Shown here in pieces: positions 18,130 through 26,450 of a DNA stretch of 64,000 nt. Each line of letters starts with the position of its first letter. Position 1 is the first letter of the stretch. The translations under genes were made by a program, and so were the position numbers. Source of the stretch: Intrasporangium flavum (GTDB taxonomy: Bacteria > Actinomycetota > Actinomycetes > Actinomycetales > Dermatophilaceae); contig NZ_MLJO01000001.1 in assembly GCF_001956915.1 (NCBI RefSeq), positions 124,001 to 188,000 of the forward strand, in the 5' to 3' direction. Under the pieces are notes generated by a model. That model worked only from the letters and a program-made list of their open reading frames with translations. It ran no database searches and was not told where the DNA came from.

Positions 18130-18827
18130 TGCCGCTCGCGGGCACGGCCGACGCCGTCGTCGCCGAGCTCGAGCAGGAGCGCACCGAGGAGGACCTCGCC
18201 GCGGTCCGCAAGCGGCTGGCCGAGGGCGAGGAGGCCATCGGCGTGCGCATGGGGACGCTCTTCGCCATCGCCCGGCGCCACACGAGCCTGCCGCTGCCGG
18301 AGGTGGAGCGCCTGCTCGCCCTGCCGGCCTACGAGCCGCGGCTCGCCGCGGTGTGCGTGCTCGACTTCAAGGCGCGTCGACGCCGCACCGGCGCCTACGA
18401 GCGCGGCACGCTCGCGCGCACCTACCTCGGGCACCACCACCGGATCACGACGTGGGACATGGTCGACCGGGCCGCACCGCGGGTCATCGGGCTCTGGCTC
18501 GTCGGGCGCGACAAGCAGATCCTGCGCGACCTCGCCGCCTCGCCCGACCCGCTCCGCCGGCGCACCGCGATGACGGCCCCGCTCGGCTTCCTCGACACCC
18601 CCGACGTCGAGGCCGGCTACGAGGTCGCCGACCTGCTCGCCGCCGACCGGAACCCGCTGGTGCACAAGCCGGTCGGCATCTTCCTCAAGCACGCCGGCGT
18701 GCGCGACGAGGACCGGCTCGTGGCCTTCCTCGACGAGAACGTGGCGCTCATGCCGCGGCCCGCCGTGCGGCTCGCGGTCGAGAAGCTCCCACCCGACCTG
18801 CGCTCGCGCTACGTACGGCCCGCGTGA
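18129..18827 (+). CDS. AlkD-like DNA alkylation repair HEAT-repeat protein
   Basis: A 232-residue all-helical protein. The pattern VRMGTLFAIARRH, HHRITTWDMVDRAAPRVIG and LVHKPVGIFLKHAGVRDEDRL (parts: LVHKPVGIFLKHAG, VRDEDRL) fits the DNA alkylation repair family (AlkD), which removes bulky or cationic alkyl bases using a superhelical HEAT fold. The WDMVD segment corresponds to the conserved W-D-D/-V-D active-site region. It is coupled to the unknown gene upstream and converges on nucS, another DNA repair gene. Confidence 0.8.
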   Translation: MPLAGTADAVVAELEQERTEEDLAAVRKRLAEGEEAIGVRMGTLFAIARRHTSLPLPEVERLLALPAYEPRLAAVCVLDFKARRRRTGAYERGTLARTYLGHHHRITTWDMVDRAAPRVIGLWLVGRDKQILRDLAASPDPLRRRTAMTAPLGFLDTPDVEAGYEVADLLAADRNPLVHKPVGIFLKHAGVRDEDRLVAFLDENVALMPRPAVRLAVEKLPPDLRSRYVRPA

Positions 18828-18846
18828 CGCATCGGGCCCGCAGGCC

Positions 18847-19542
18847 TCAGAAGAGGCGGGACTCGGCGTCGTCGATGCCCTTGAGCGCGTCGTAGTCGAG
18901 CACGACGCAGCGGATGCCGCGGTCCTCGGCGAGGGTGCGCGCCTGGGGCTTGATCTGCTGGGCGGCGAAGACGCCGGTGACCGGCGCCAGGTGCGGGTCG
19001 CGGTTCATCAGCTCGAGGTAGCGGGTCAGCTGCTCGACGCCGTCGATCTCGCCGCGTCGCTTGATCTCCACGGCGACGCTCGCGCCGGAGTCGTCCTTGG
19101 CGAGGATGTCGACGGGTCCGATGGCGGTCATGTACTCGCGGCGCACGAGCGAGTAGCCGTGCCCGAGGGTGTGGATGTGCTCGGCGAGCAGCTTCTGCAG
19201 GTGCGCCTCGACGCCGTCCTTGACGAGGCCGGGGTCGACGCCGAGCTCGTGGGCGCTGTCGTGGAGCACCTCGTGGATGAGCACGGTGAGGCGGTCCTCG
19301 GACTTCGCGTGCTGGACCCGCCACACGGCGACGACGCCGTCACCGGTCTGGGCCTCGTCGGGCTCGACCTCGGCCATGGTGCACGGGGGCGACATCCAGT
19401 TGAGCGGCTTGTACGAGCCGCCGTCGCTGTGCACGAGCACCGAGCCGTCGGCCTTGACGACGAGCAGTCGGGTCGCGAGCGGCAGGTGGGCGGTCAGACG
19501 GCCGTCGTAGTCGACGCTGCAGCGGGCAATGACGAGGCGCAC
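18847..19542 (-). CDS. nucS: Endonuclease NucS (EndoMS)
   Basis: Mismatch-specific endonuclease that replaces MutS/MutL in most actinobacteria (231 residues). The N-terminal DNA-binding half opens [16 protein letters not shown]. The C-terminal RecB-like nuclease core carries D145 (GPVDILAK), E159 and K161 (VAVEIKRRG) and Q171. The C-terminus ends ESRLF, a short clamp-binding tail like that through which archaeal and mycobacterial NucS contact the sliding clamp. It starts at GTG and appears leaderless. Confidence 0.95.
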   Translation of the reverse strand: MRLVIARCSVDYDGRLTAHLPLATRLLVVKADGSVLVHSDGGSYKPLNWMSPPCTMAEVEPDEAQTGDGVVAVWRVQHAKSEDRLTVLIHEVLHDSAHELGVDPGLVKDGVEAHLQKLLAEHIHTLGHGYSLVRREYMTAIGPVDILAKDDSGASVAVEIKRRGEIDGVEQLTRYLELMNRDPHLAPVTGVFAAQQIKPQARTLAEDRGIRCVVLDYDALKGIDDAESRLF

Positions 19543-19548
19543 CCGGTC

Positions 19549-19554
19549 ACCCTA
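19549..19554 (-). promoter_or_regulatory. -10 box of leaderless nucS
   Basis: On the minus strand TAGGGT ends 6 bases before the nucS GTG. No ribosome-binding site is visible. Confidence 0.5.
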
Positions 19555-19643
19555 GAGCAGCCCGGCCGCGACTCGTGTCACGTGGGCAGCGTCACCCCCG
19601 GCGCGGCTGTGGCTGGGCGGACGCCTCTGGGAGACTTCCACCC

Positions 19644-21422
19644 ATGGCTCGTGAGTTCACCAAGGTTGGTGTCATCGGACTCGGCACGATGGGTGCCGGC
19701 ATCGTCGAGGTCTTCGCCCGCAACGGCATCGACGTCGTCGCCGTCGAGGTCACCGACGAGGCGGTCGAGAAGGGCCGCGGCGTCCTGCAGCACTCGACCG
19801 ACCGCGCCGTCTCCCGCGGCAAGCTGAGCGAGGACGAGCAGGCCGCCCTGACGGCGCGCGTGCAGTTCACCTCCGACATGGCCGACCTCAAGGAGTGCCA
19901 GCTCGTCGTCGAGGCCGTGCCCGAGAAGCTCGAGCTGAAGAAGGAGATCTTCTCCCGACTCGACACCATCGTGGCCGACGACGCGATCCTCGCCACGAAC
20001 ACCAGCTCGCTGCCCGTCACCGAGATCGCCGTCGCGACGATCAACCCCAAGCGCGTCGTGGGCATGCACTTCTTCAACCCGGCCCCGGTGCTCCAGTTCG
20101 TCGAGGTCATCAAGACCGTCATCACGAGCGACGAGATCTTCGCCGACGTCAAGGCCCTGGCCGAGCGCCTCGGCAAGAAGCCCGTCATCGTCGGCGACAA
20201 GGCCGGCTTCATCGCCAACGCCCTGCTCTTCGGCTACCTCAACCACGCCGTGTCGATGTACGAGAGCCGGTACGCCACGCGCGAGGACATCGACGCCGCG
20301 ATGAAGCTCGGCTGCGGGTACCCGATGGGCCCGCTCGCCCTCATGGACCTCATCGGCCTCGACACCGCCTACGAGATCCTCGACACGATGTACAAGCAGG
20401 GCCGCGACCGCCTCCACGCGCCGAGCCCGGTCATCAAGCAGATGGTCACGGCCGGCCTCAAGGGCCGCAAGAGCGGCCGCGGCTTCTACACCTACGCCGA
20501 GCCGGGCAGCTCGCAGGTCGTCGAGGACGCCCTGACGCCGGCGCCCGCCGAGGCGTCCGTGGCCCCGACGCGTCCGGTGCGCTCCGTCGGCGTCGTCGGT
20601 TCGGGCACCATGGCCACGGGCATGGTCGAGGTGTTCGCCAAGGCGGGCCTCGACGTCACCTTCGTCGCGCGCTCCGAGGGCAAGGTCGACGCCGTGCGCG
20701 CGGCCGTCGAGCGCAGCCTCGAGAAGGGCGTCCAGCGGGGCAAGCTGACCGAGGACGAGCGCGACGCCGCCCTGGCCCGGATCAGCGGCTCGGTGCGCCT
20801 CGAGGACCTCGCGCTGGCCGACCTCGTCGTCGAGGCCGTCGTCGAGGACCTCACGGTCAAGCGCGCCCTGTTCGAGAACCTCGACGAGATCTGCCGTCCC
20901 GGCGCGATCCTCGCCACGACGACGAGCTCGCTGCCCGTCGTCGAGTGCGCGGCGGCCACGACGCGTCCGCAGGACGTCATCGGGATGCACTTCTTCAACC
21001 CGGCGCAGGTGATGAAGCTCGTCGAGGTCGTGCACACCGTGTCGACGGCCGACGACGTCGTCGCCACGGTCCAGCAGCTGTGCCGCACCATCGGCAAGCA
21101 CCCCGTCACGTGCGGTGACCGCGCCGGCTTCATCGTCAACGCGCTGCTCTTCCCGTACCTCAACGACGCCGTGAAGATGCTCGAGGCCAACTACTCGACG
21201 GCCGACGACATCGACACGGCGATGAAGACCGGCTGCGGCCTGCCGATGGGCCCGTTCGAGCTGCTCGACGTCGTCGGGCTCGACGTGTCGCTCGCCATCG
21301 AGCGCGAGCTCTACCTCGAGTTCCGCGAGCGTGGGTACGCCCCGGCGCCACTGCTCGAGCACCTCGTCACGGCCGGCTACCTCGGCCGCAAGACGGGTCG
21401 CGGGTTCCGCACGTACGCCTGA
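19644..21422 (+). CDS. Tandem-fused 3-hydroxybutyryl-CoA dehydrogenase
   Basis: A 592-residue protein made of two homologous ~285-residue 3-hydroxyacyl-CoA dehydrogenase units. Unit 1 has NAD motif G12-LGTMG and catalytic-histidine region HFFNPAPVLQFVEV. Unit 2, after a Pro/Ala linker near 300-310, has G319-SGTMAT and HFFNPAQVMKLVEV. Both keep the C-terminal GRGF.TYA ending. In unit 2 the third NAD-loop glycine is alanine. It would reduce acetoacetyl-CoA (or oxidise hydroxybutyryl-CoA), linking the thiolase at 27043 to crotonyl-CoA and Ccr. Fused forms of similar length occur in Streptomyces. Confidence 0.9.
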   Translation: MAREFTKVGVIGLGTMGAGIVEVFARNGIDVVAVEVTDEAVEKGRGVLQHSTDRAVSRGKLSEDEQAALTARVQFTSDMADLKECQLVVEAVPEKLELKKEIFSRLDTIVADDAILATNTSSLPVTEIAVATINPKRVVGMHFFNPAPVLQFVEVIKTVITSDEIFADVKALAERLGKKPVIVGDKAGFIANALLFGYLNHAVSMYESRYATREDIDAAMKLGCGYPMGPLALMDLIGLDTAYEILDTMYKQGRDRLHAPSPVIKQMVTAGLKGRKSGRGFYTYAEPGSSQVVEDALTPAPAEASVAPTRPVRSVGVVGSGTMATGMVEVFAKAGLDVTFVARSEGKVDAVRAAVERSLEKGVQRGKLTEDERDAALARISGSVRLEDLALADLVVEAVVEDLTVKRALFENLDEICRPGAILATTTSSLPVVECAAATTRPQDVIGMHFFNPAQVMKLVEVVHTVSTADDVVATVQQLCRTIGKHPVTCGDRAGFIVNALLFPYLNDAVKMLEANYSTADDIDTAMKTGCGLPMGPFELLDVVGLDVSLAIERELYLEFRERGYAPAPLLEHLVTAGYLGRKTGRGFRTYA

Positions 21423-21426
21423 CACC

Positions 21427-21432
21427 TACGCT
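21427..21432 (+). promoter_or_regulatory. -10 box before the 21439 gene
   Basis: TACGCT ends exactly 6 bases before the ATG at 21439 and begins 4 bases after the preceding stop. Confidence 0.45.
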
Positions 21433-21438
21433 GGGTCC

Positions 21439-21747
21439 ATGCCCTCGCGCCGTCGTCCCAGCAAGCACGCGCGCGAGCACGTGCCGCTCGACGTCACCCG
21501 GATCCAGGGCGGCTCGACGCGGGAGGAGACCTACGCCGGCGGTCGCTGGACGGTCCGCTCGGTGAGCGGGGCGTCGGCGACGCGTCCGTACCTGTGCCCC
21601 GGCTGCCAGCAGGACATCCCGCCGGGCGTCCCGCACGTCGTGGCGTGGCCCGCCGACGGCGTCGGCGGGGTCGGGGACCGACGCCACTGGCACACGGGCT
21701 GCTGGCAGCGTCGGGACGCGCGCCCGCCGGGCAACGCCTACCGCTGA
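21439..21747 (+). CDS. Small Cys/His protein, probable zinc ribbon-like fold
   Basis: A 102-residue basic protein. After a lysine/arginine-rich N-terminus comes TVRSVSGASATRPYLCPGC, then IPPGVPHVVAWPADG and RRHWHTGCW. The CPGC pair and a later H-x-x-C-type cluster could bind one zinc ion. Related short proteins are widespread in streptomycetes and often labelled 'ATP/GTP-binding' without evidence. The function is unknown. Confidence 0.65.
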   Translation: MPSRRRPSKHAREHVPLDVTRIQGGSTREETYAGGRWTVRSVSGASATRPYLCPGCQQDIPPGVPHVVAWPADGVGGVGDRRHWHTGCWQRRDARPPGNAYR

Positions 21748-21771
21748 CCGAACGGGGACTGAGACCAGGGG

Positions 21772-22344
21772 TCACGTGTCGAGCACGGGCGCGAGCTCGC
21801 GGGCGACGACCCGCAGCGGCGTCGTGTCGCGTCGGGCCCGGGCGAGCAGGATCGCCCCTTCGAGCGCGCAGAGCATGAGGGTCGACAGCGTCTCGGCGCG
21901 CCGCCGGGTGCGCCCGGTCGCGACCACGGCATCGGTGAGCGGGCGGCGCCAGGTCTCGAGGGCCTCGAGAGCCGCCTGCCGCACCGCCGGCTCGGACGCG
22001 GCGCAGTCGACGACGGCGCCGGCCACGGGGCACCCGCGCTCGAACCCACGGGCTTCGAGGTCGTCGACCCAGTCCTGCACGACGGCCGCGAACAGCCGGC
22101 TCGGCGTCGGCCGGCGCAGGCGCGAGGCATGGTGCTCGACGCGGTCGGCGGCCCAGGTGGCCGACCACTCGAGGGCCTCGGCGACGAGCTGGTCCTTGCC
22201 GCCGGGAAAATAGTGCTGCAACGAGCCTCGCGGCGCGTCCGCGGCCTCGACGACATGACGCAGCCCGGTGCCGGTGACGCCGTCCCGTCGCAGGTGCTGG
22301 GCCGCCTCGTACACGATGCGTTGCCGCGGTCCGTACGTGGTCAT
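21772..22344 (-). CDS. TetR/AcrR-family transcriptional regulator
   Basis: A 190-residue one-component repressor. The N-terminal helix-turn-helix spans about residues 8-55 with the family pattern GVTGTGLRHVVEAADAPRGS and LQHYFPGGKDQL. The C-terminal ligand domain includes a conserved RGCPVAG motif seen in the YxaF/LmrA-like subgroup. GGAGGAG provides a ribosome-binding site. It is divergent from the dehydrogenase at 22461, and two matching palindromes lie in the 116-base gap, so it very likely represses that gene and perhaps itself. Confidence 0.9.
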   Translation of the reverse strand: MTTYGPRQRIVYEAAQHLRRDGVTGTGLRHVVEAADAPRGSLQHYFPGGKDQLVAEALEWSATWAADRVEHHASRLRRPTPSRLFAAVVQDWVDDLEARGFERGCPVAGAVVDCAASEPAVRQAALEALETWRRPLTDAVVATGRTRRRAETLSTLMLCALEGAILLARARRDTTPLRVVARELAPVLDT

Positions 22345-22400
22345 GGTGCGGCTCCTCCCGCGTGGCTGGTGGTCGGGATGCGGTCGCCGACCGTCCGACT

Positions 22401-22414
22401 ATGACACTCGTCAT
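22401..22414. promoter_or_regulatory. TetR operator 1
   Basis: ATGAC-ACTC-GTCAT, a palindrome with 5-base arms. It shares the pattern TATGACA-N2-CGTCAT with operator 2. Its left arm overlaps the likely -35 element ATGACA (22401-22406) of the dehydrogenase promoter. Confidence 0.65.
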
Positions 22415-22427
22415 GACACGGCGCTAG

Positions 22428-22443
22428 TATGACAAGCGTCATA
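22428..22443. promoter_or_regulatory. TetR operator 2
   Basis: TATGAC-AAGC-GTCATA, a perfect 6-base-arm palindrome centred 28 bases from operator 1. It overlaps the end of the likely -10 box TAGTAT (22425-22430, 18 bases after the -35), so occupancy would block RNA polymerase. Confidence 0.7.
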
Positions 22444-22460
22444 GCGGACGGAGGGGGAAC

Positions 22461-23372
22461 ATGGACCGCGTCGGGTTCCTGGGTCTCGGGATCATGGGTC
22501 GGCCGATGGCCACCCGGCTGGTAAAGGCCGGCGTGCCGCTCACGGTCTGGAACCGGTCGCCCCAGGCGGCGGACGCGCTCGGCGCGCTGGGCGCCACCGT
22601 GGCGTCGAGCCCCGGGGCCGTCTTCGCCGCCAGCGACGTCGTGCTGCTCATGCTGGCCGACGAGGCGGCGGTCGACGCCGTGCTCGGGCGTGGCACCGCC
22701 GGTTTCGGCATGGTCGCCGGCCGGACCGTCGTGGTGCTGGGCACGACGTCCACGGGCTTCTCGGCGAGTCTGGCGCGCGACGTCGAAGCGGCGGGCGGGC
22801 GCTTCGTCGAGGCGCCAGTGTCGGGCTCCCGGGTGCCCGCCGAGCGGGGCGAGCTCGTCGGGCTCGTGGCCGGGACCGACGATGCCGTCGGGCAGGTCGA
22901 GCCGCTCCTGGGCCACCTGTGCCGCGCCGTGCTGCGCTGCGGCCCGGTGCCGAACGGCCTGGGCACCAAGCTGGCCGTCAACCTCTACCTCTGCACGATG
23001 GTGGCCGGGCTCGCAGAGGCCCACCACCTGGCGGCCGCGATGGGTCTCGACCTCGCGGCCTTCCGCCGGGCGCTCGACCTCGGGCCGATGGCCAGTGCCG
23101 TGTCGACCATCAAGCTCGCCAAGCTCGCCGACCGCGACTTCGAGGCCCAGGCGGCCGTCCGCGACGTCCACACCAACACCCGGCTCGTCGCCGAGGCTGC
23201 CCGCGCGGTGGGTGCGGCCAGCCCCCTGCTCGACGTCACCCGCGAGCTCTTCCGGGAGACCGAGGCGTCCGGCGCGGGGGCGCTGGACATGGCGGCCGTC
23301 GTCACCGCGCTCGAGGCGCGGGACGGGATCTGCCCGACCCCGTCGGGTCACGCCCGGAGCAGGCCTGACTGA
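22461..23372 (+). CDS. NAD(P)-dependent beta-hydroxyacid dehydrogenase family protein
   Basis: A 303-residue oxidoreductase of the 3-hydroxyisobutyrate dehydrogenase / tartronate semialdehyde reductase superfamily. The N-terminal Rossmann motif is GLGIMGRPMA (7-16). The substrate loop is FVEAPVSGSRVPAERGEL, and the catalytic lysine lies in GLGTKLAVN. The C-terminal 'KD' substrate motif of the family is RD here, a hint of different substrate use. GGAGGGGG precedes the ATG. The substrate is unknown, but the TetR pair suggests an inducible detoxification or catabolic role. Confidence 0.85.
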   Translation: MDRVGFLGLGIMGRPMATRLVKAGVPLTVWNRSPQAADALGALGATVASSPGAVFAASDVVLLMLADEAAVDAVLGRGTAGFGMVAGRTVVVLGTTSTGFSASLARDVEAAGGRFVEAPVSGSRVPAERGELVGLVAGTDDAVGQVEPLLGHLCRAVLRCGPVPNGLGTKLAVNLYLCTMVAGLAEAHHLAAAMGLDLAAFRRALDLGPMASAVSTIKLAKLADRDFEAQAAVRDVHTNTRLVAEAARAVGAASPLLDVTRELFRETEASGAGALDMAAVVTALEARDGICPTPSGHARSRPD

Positions 23373-23384
23373 ACCGGGGATCCC

Positions 23385-23951
23385 TCAGCCCGACGGCCGG
23401 CTCGCGAGCACCTGTTCGCGCAGGATGTCGGCGTGGCCGCAGTGCTGCGCGAGCTCGCGCAGGACGTGCAGGTGCACCCAGCGCAGCGGCAGCGGTCCGA
23501 GCCGGTGGCCGCGCACGAGGTCGTCGAGACCCAGTGACGCCGTCGCCCGACGAGAGGCCTCGCAGGCCTCCGCGTGCGCCTGCGACACCGACGCGATGGT
23601 GTCGGCATCGGCGAGGACGAACGACTCGCGGGAGTCCTCGGGGATGCCGATCTCGGCGCGCGTGCGGCCGCTCACCGCGTGGTCGAACCACACCTTCTCC
23701 ACGTAGGTCGCGTGCTTGACGAGGCCGAGCAGCGTCGTGGCCGACGGCACGAGCGAGCGCCGGGCCTCCTCCTCGCTCAGCCCCTCGAGCGACTCCCGCA
23801 GCGCCGCGCGGTGCTCGTCGAGGAAGGCCTCCACCTGCGTCCGGGCCGGCTGGTCGATGGTGTCGCGGCTGTACGTCGCGGGAAGCGTCTGGGGCCACCC
23901 CGGCGGCGGTGACGGCGGTAGCGGTGAGGGCGGCGTCGGCGAACCGGTCAT
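23385..23951 (-). CDS. DinB/DUF664-family protein
   Basis: A 188-residue four-helix-bundle protein. The metal-ligand histidines typical of the family are visible in LVKHATYVEKVWFDHAV and LAQHCGHADILRE. Members act as metal-dependent transferases, often with mycothiol or bacillithiol, but the substrate here is unknown. A proline-rich N-terminus (SPTPPSPLPPSPPPGWP) may be disordered. The start is the ATG following a CAGTGT-N6 spacing, with no clear ribosome-binding site. Confidence 0.75.
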   Translation of the reverse strand: MTGSPTPPSPLPPSPPPGWPQTLPATYSRDTIDQPARTQVEAFLDEHRAALRESLEGLSEEEARRSLVPSATTLLGLVKHATYVEKVWFDHAVSGRTRAEIGIPEDSRESFVLADADTIASVSQAHAEACEASRRATASLGLDDLVRGHRLGPLPLRWVHLHVLRELAQHCGHADILREQVLASRPSG

Positions 23952-24010
23952 GGACCGACACTGCCACGGCACGGGAGTCTGCGCCGGGGCCATGACGATG
24001 CAACGACGAA

Positions 24011-24041
24011 GCCGGCGCCCACCGGTTGCGTGAGCGCCGGC
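24011..24041. terminator. Possible terminator after ccr
   Basis: Inverted repeat with GCCGGCGC / GCGCCGGC arms and a 15-base loop, just beyond the ccr stop on the minus strand and before the DinB gene. The loop is long, so termination strength is uncertain. Confidence 0.4.
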
Positions 24042-24064
24042 CTCGGCCGGTGTGGTCGTCGGTC

Positions 24065-25405
24065 CTACTGGTTGCGGAAGCGGTTGATCGCGGCCTCGAA
24101 GCCAGCCCGCTTGTCCGGGTTCGTGATGCCGAGGCCGGCCTCTGGCGCGAGCGTCAGGACGCCGACCTTGCCCTGGTGGGCGTTCTGGTGCACGTCCAGG
24201 GCCGCCTGCCCGACCTCCTCGAGCGCGTACGTCTTGGACAGCGTCGGGTGGATGAGGCCGCGGTTGACGAGCTCGTTGGCCTCCCACGCCTCGCGGTAGT
24301 TGGCGAAGTGCGAGGAGACGATCCGCTTGAGGTTCATCCAGAGGTAGCGGTTGTCGTACTCGTGCATGTATCCCGAGGTCGAGGCGCACGTGACGATGGT
24401 GCCGCCCTTGCGCGCGACGTAGACGCTGGCGCCGAAGGTCTCGCGGCCGGGGTGCTCGAAGACGATGTCGACGTCGTAGCCGCCGGTCAGCTCGCGGATC
24501 TTCTTGCCCAGGCGCTGCCACTCCTTGGGGTTCTGCTCGGTGCCGTCCTCGTTCCAGAACCGGTAGTCCTCGGCGTTGCGGTCGATGATGAGCTCCGCGC
24601 CCATGTCGCGGCAGATCTGGGCCTTCTCGGGGGAGGAGACGACGCAGATCGGGGTCGCGCCGCCGGCGAGGGCCATCTGCGTCGCGTAGGAGCCGAGGCC
24701 GCCCGACGCGCCCCACACGAGGACGCGGTCGCCGAGCTTCATCGCCGCGCCGTGCTTGGAGATGAGCTGGCGGTAGGCCGTGCTGTTGACCAGGCCGGGG
24801 GAGGCGGCCTCCTCCCACGTCAGGTGGCTCGGCTTCGGCATGAGCTGGTTGGCCTTGACGACGGCGAGCTCGGCGAGGCCGCCGAAGTTCGTCTCGAAGC
24901 CCCAGATGCGCTGCTGCGGGTCCATCATCGTGTCGTCGTGGCCCTCGGCGTCCTCGAGCTCGACCGACAGGCAGTGCGCGACGACCTCGGTGCCCGGCTT
25001 CCACTTCGTCACGCCGGGCCCGACGCGGAGGATGACGCCGGCGAGGTCGGAGCCGACCACGTGGTAGGGCAGGTCGTGGCGCTTGGCGTACTCGGAGGTG
25101 CGGCCGTAGCGCTCGAGGAACCCGAAGGTCGAGACCGGCTCGAAGATCGAGGTCCACACGGTGTTGTAGTTGATGGCGCTGGCCATGACGGCGACGAGGG
25201 CCTCGCCGGGCGCGAGCTCGGGGACCGGTACCTCGTCGATGTGCAGGGACTTGCGGGGGTCCTTGTCGCGGGTCGCGATCCCCTCGAACATGTCGACCTC
25301 GTCCTTGTGGACGGTGGCCCCGCGGTAGGTCTGCGGGATCTCGAGGGCCGCGTAGGTCTCCTGGGTGCGGTCGCCGGAGAGGATGGCGTCGCGGATGGCC
25401 TGCAT
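24065..25405 (-). CDS. ccr: Crotonyl-CoA carboxylase/reductase
   Basis: NADPH-dependent reductive carboxylation of crotonyl-CoA to ethylmalonyl-CoA (446 residues, MDR superfamily). The NADP-binding WGASGGLGSYATQMA is near 231-245. Residues reported for the CO2 pocket of Kitasatospora Ccr (N81, F170, E171, H365) correspond to N81, F170, E171 (WGFETNFGG) and H366 (SSHFANYRE). That argues for a real carboxylase rather than a plain reductase. The ATG has AAGGA upstream. Together with ecm, the epimerase, thiolase and dehydrogenase it indicates an ethylmalonyl-CoA route for acetate assimilation or extender-unit supply. Confidence 0.96.
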   Translation of the reverse strand: MQAIRDAILSGDRTQETYAALEIPQTYRGATVHKDEVDMFEGIATRDKDPRKSLHIDEVPVPELAPGEALVAVMASAINYNTVWTSIFEPVSTFGFLERYGRTSEYAKRHDLPYHVVGSDLAGVILRVGPGVTKWKPGTEVVAHCLSVELEDAEGHDDTMMDPQQRIWGFETNFGGLAELAVVKANQLMPKPSHLTWEEAASPGLVNSTAYRQLISKHGAAMKLGDRVLVWGASGGLGSYATQMALAGGATPICVVSSPEKAQICRDMGAELIIDRNAEDYRFWNEDGTEQNPKEWQRLGKKIRELTGGYDVDIVFEHPGRETFGASVYVARKGGTIVTCASTSGYMHEYDNRYLWMNLKRIVSSHFANYREAWEANELVNRGLIHPTLSKTYALEEVGQAALDVHQNAHQGKVGVLTLAPEAGLGITNPDKRAGFEAAINRFRNQ

Positions 25406-25665
25406 GTCAAAGGTCCTTACGTCGCAGCGTCATTGGTCAGCGTGGGTGGCACGACCTGCTCGCCGGGGCGGCAGGTGACTCGACGGTAGTGAGCGGCCGG
25501 GAGGGCGGCGTCCGATCTGAGACGCCCACCACAGGTGACGTGGGTCACCGAACCCGGCGCGCCGGCCCGCCGCGGTCCCGGGTGGCCTTCCTGGCGCGAT
25601 CCCGCCCGCGGACGCCCGCGCTCGGCCACACTGTCGCCGTGCACGACGTGGAGGGGCTGGCGACC

Positions 25666-26442
25666 GTGTCACGACGCTCGGTCGTGCTCGGTGCTGTCGG
25701 GCTGTGCGCCCTCACTGCCTGGCCGCGGGTCGACGAGGCGCTCCATCCCGGCGGGCCGGGCCGCGAGACCGACAGCCCGGCGCTGCGGCACGACGTCGAC
25801 CCGCACGGGGTCACGTGGGTGCGCACCGACCGGCCCTGGGTCGCGCTGACCTTCGACGACGGCCCCGACCCACGCTTCACGCCGGACGTGCTCGACGTGC
25901 TGCGCGAGTACGGCTGCCGGGCCACCTTCTTCGCGGTCGGCCGCAACGTCGAGGCCCACCCCGACCTCGCCGCGCGCATCGTCGCCGAGGGCCACCGGCT
26001 CTCGAACCACACCCACGACCACCTGTGGCTGGACCGGGTGGACCCGGACACCATCACCGACCAGCTCGTCCGCGGCCGTCGGGCGGTCGCCGCTCACGAC
26101 GTCACGGGCGCCTCGCTCGTTCGACCACCGCGCGGCTGGACCTCGCGGGTCGTGGCGCGGCGCACGTCGGACCTCGCGCTCCGCTCGGTCTTCTGGAGCG
26201 CGTGCCTCGAGTCGTCGCTGCACGACGCGCCGCCGACGGCGGGCGAGGCCTTCGGCGCGAGCCTGTCGGTGGGGGACGTCGTGCTGGCCCACGACGGCGG
26301 GCGCATCGAGGGGCCGAACCCGCAGGACCTGGACCGCAGCCGCTCGGTGGCGGCGCTGCCGCACGTGCTCGAGCGACTGCGTCGACGCGGCCTCGTGGGG
26401 GTGCCGGTCCAGGACCTCGTCGCGTCCGGCGACCCCCGCTGA
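25666..26442 (+). CDS. Exported polysaccharide deacetylase (NodB-type)
   Basis: A 258-residue CE4 carbohydrate esterase. Motif 1 is TFDDGPD, motif 2 SNHTHDH, motif 3 RPPRGW and motif 5 VVLAHDGG, so catalytic aspartates and the metal histidines are present. I chose the GTG at 25666 because GGAGGGG at 25650-25656 is well placed and the protein then begins MSRRSVVLGAVGLCALTAW, a signal with a twin-arginine-like SRRSVV. It probably deacetylates peptidoglycan or another envelope glycan outside the membrane. The 260 bases between it and ccr hold no recognisable element. Confidence 0.85.
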   Translation: MSRRSVVLGAVGLCALTAWPRVDEALHPGGPGRETDSPALRHDVDPHGVTWVRTDRPWVALTFDDGPDPRFTPDVLDVLREYGCRATFFAVGRNVEAHPDLAARIVAEGHRLSNHTHDHLWLDRVDPDTITDQLVRGRRAVAAHDVTGASLVRPPRGWTSRVVARRTSDLALRSVFWSACLESSLHDAPPTAGEAFGASLSVGDVVLAHDGGRIEGPNPQDLDRSRSVAALPHVLERLRRRGLVGVPVQDLVASGDPR

Positions 26443-26450
26443 CGGCCCGG

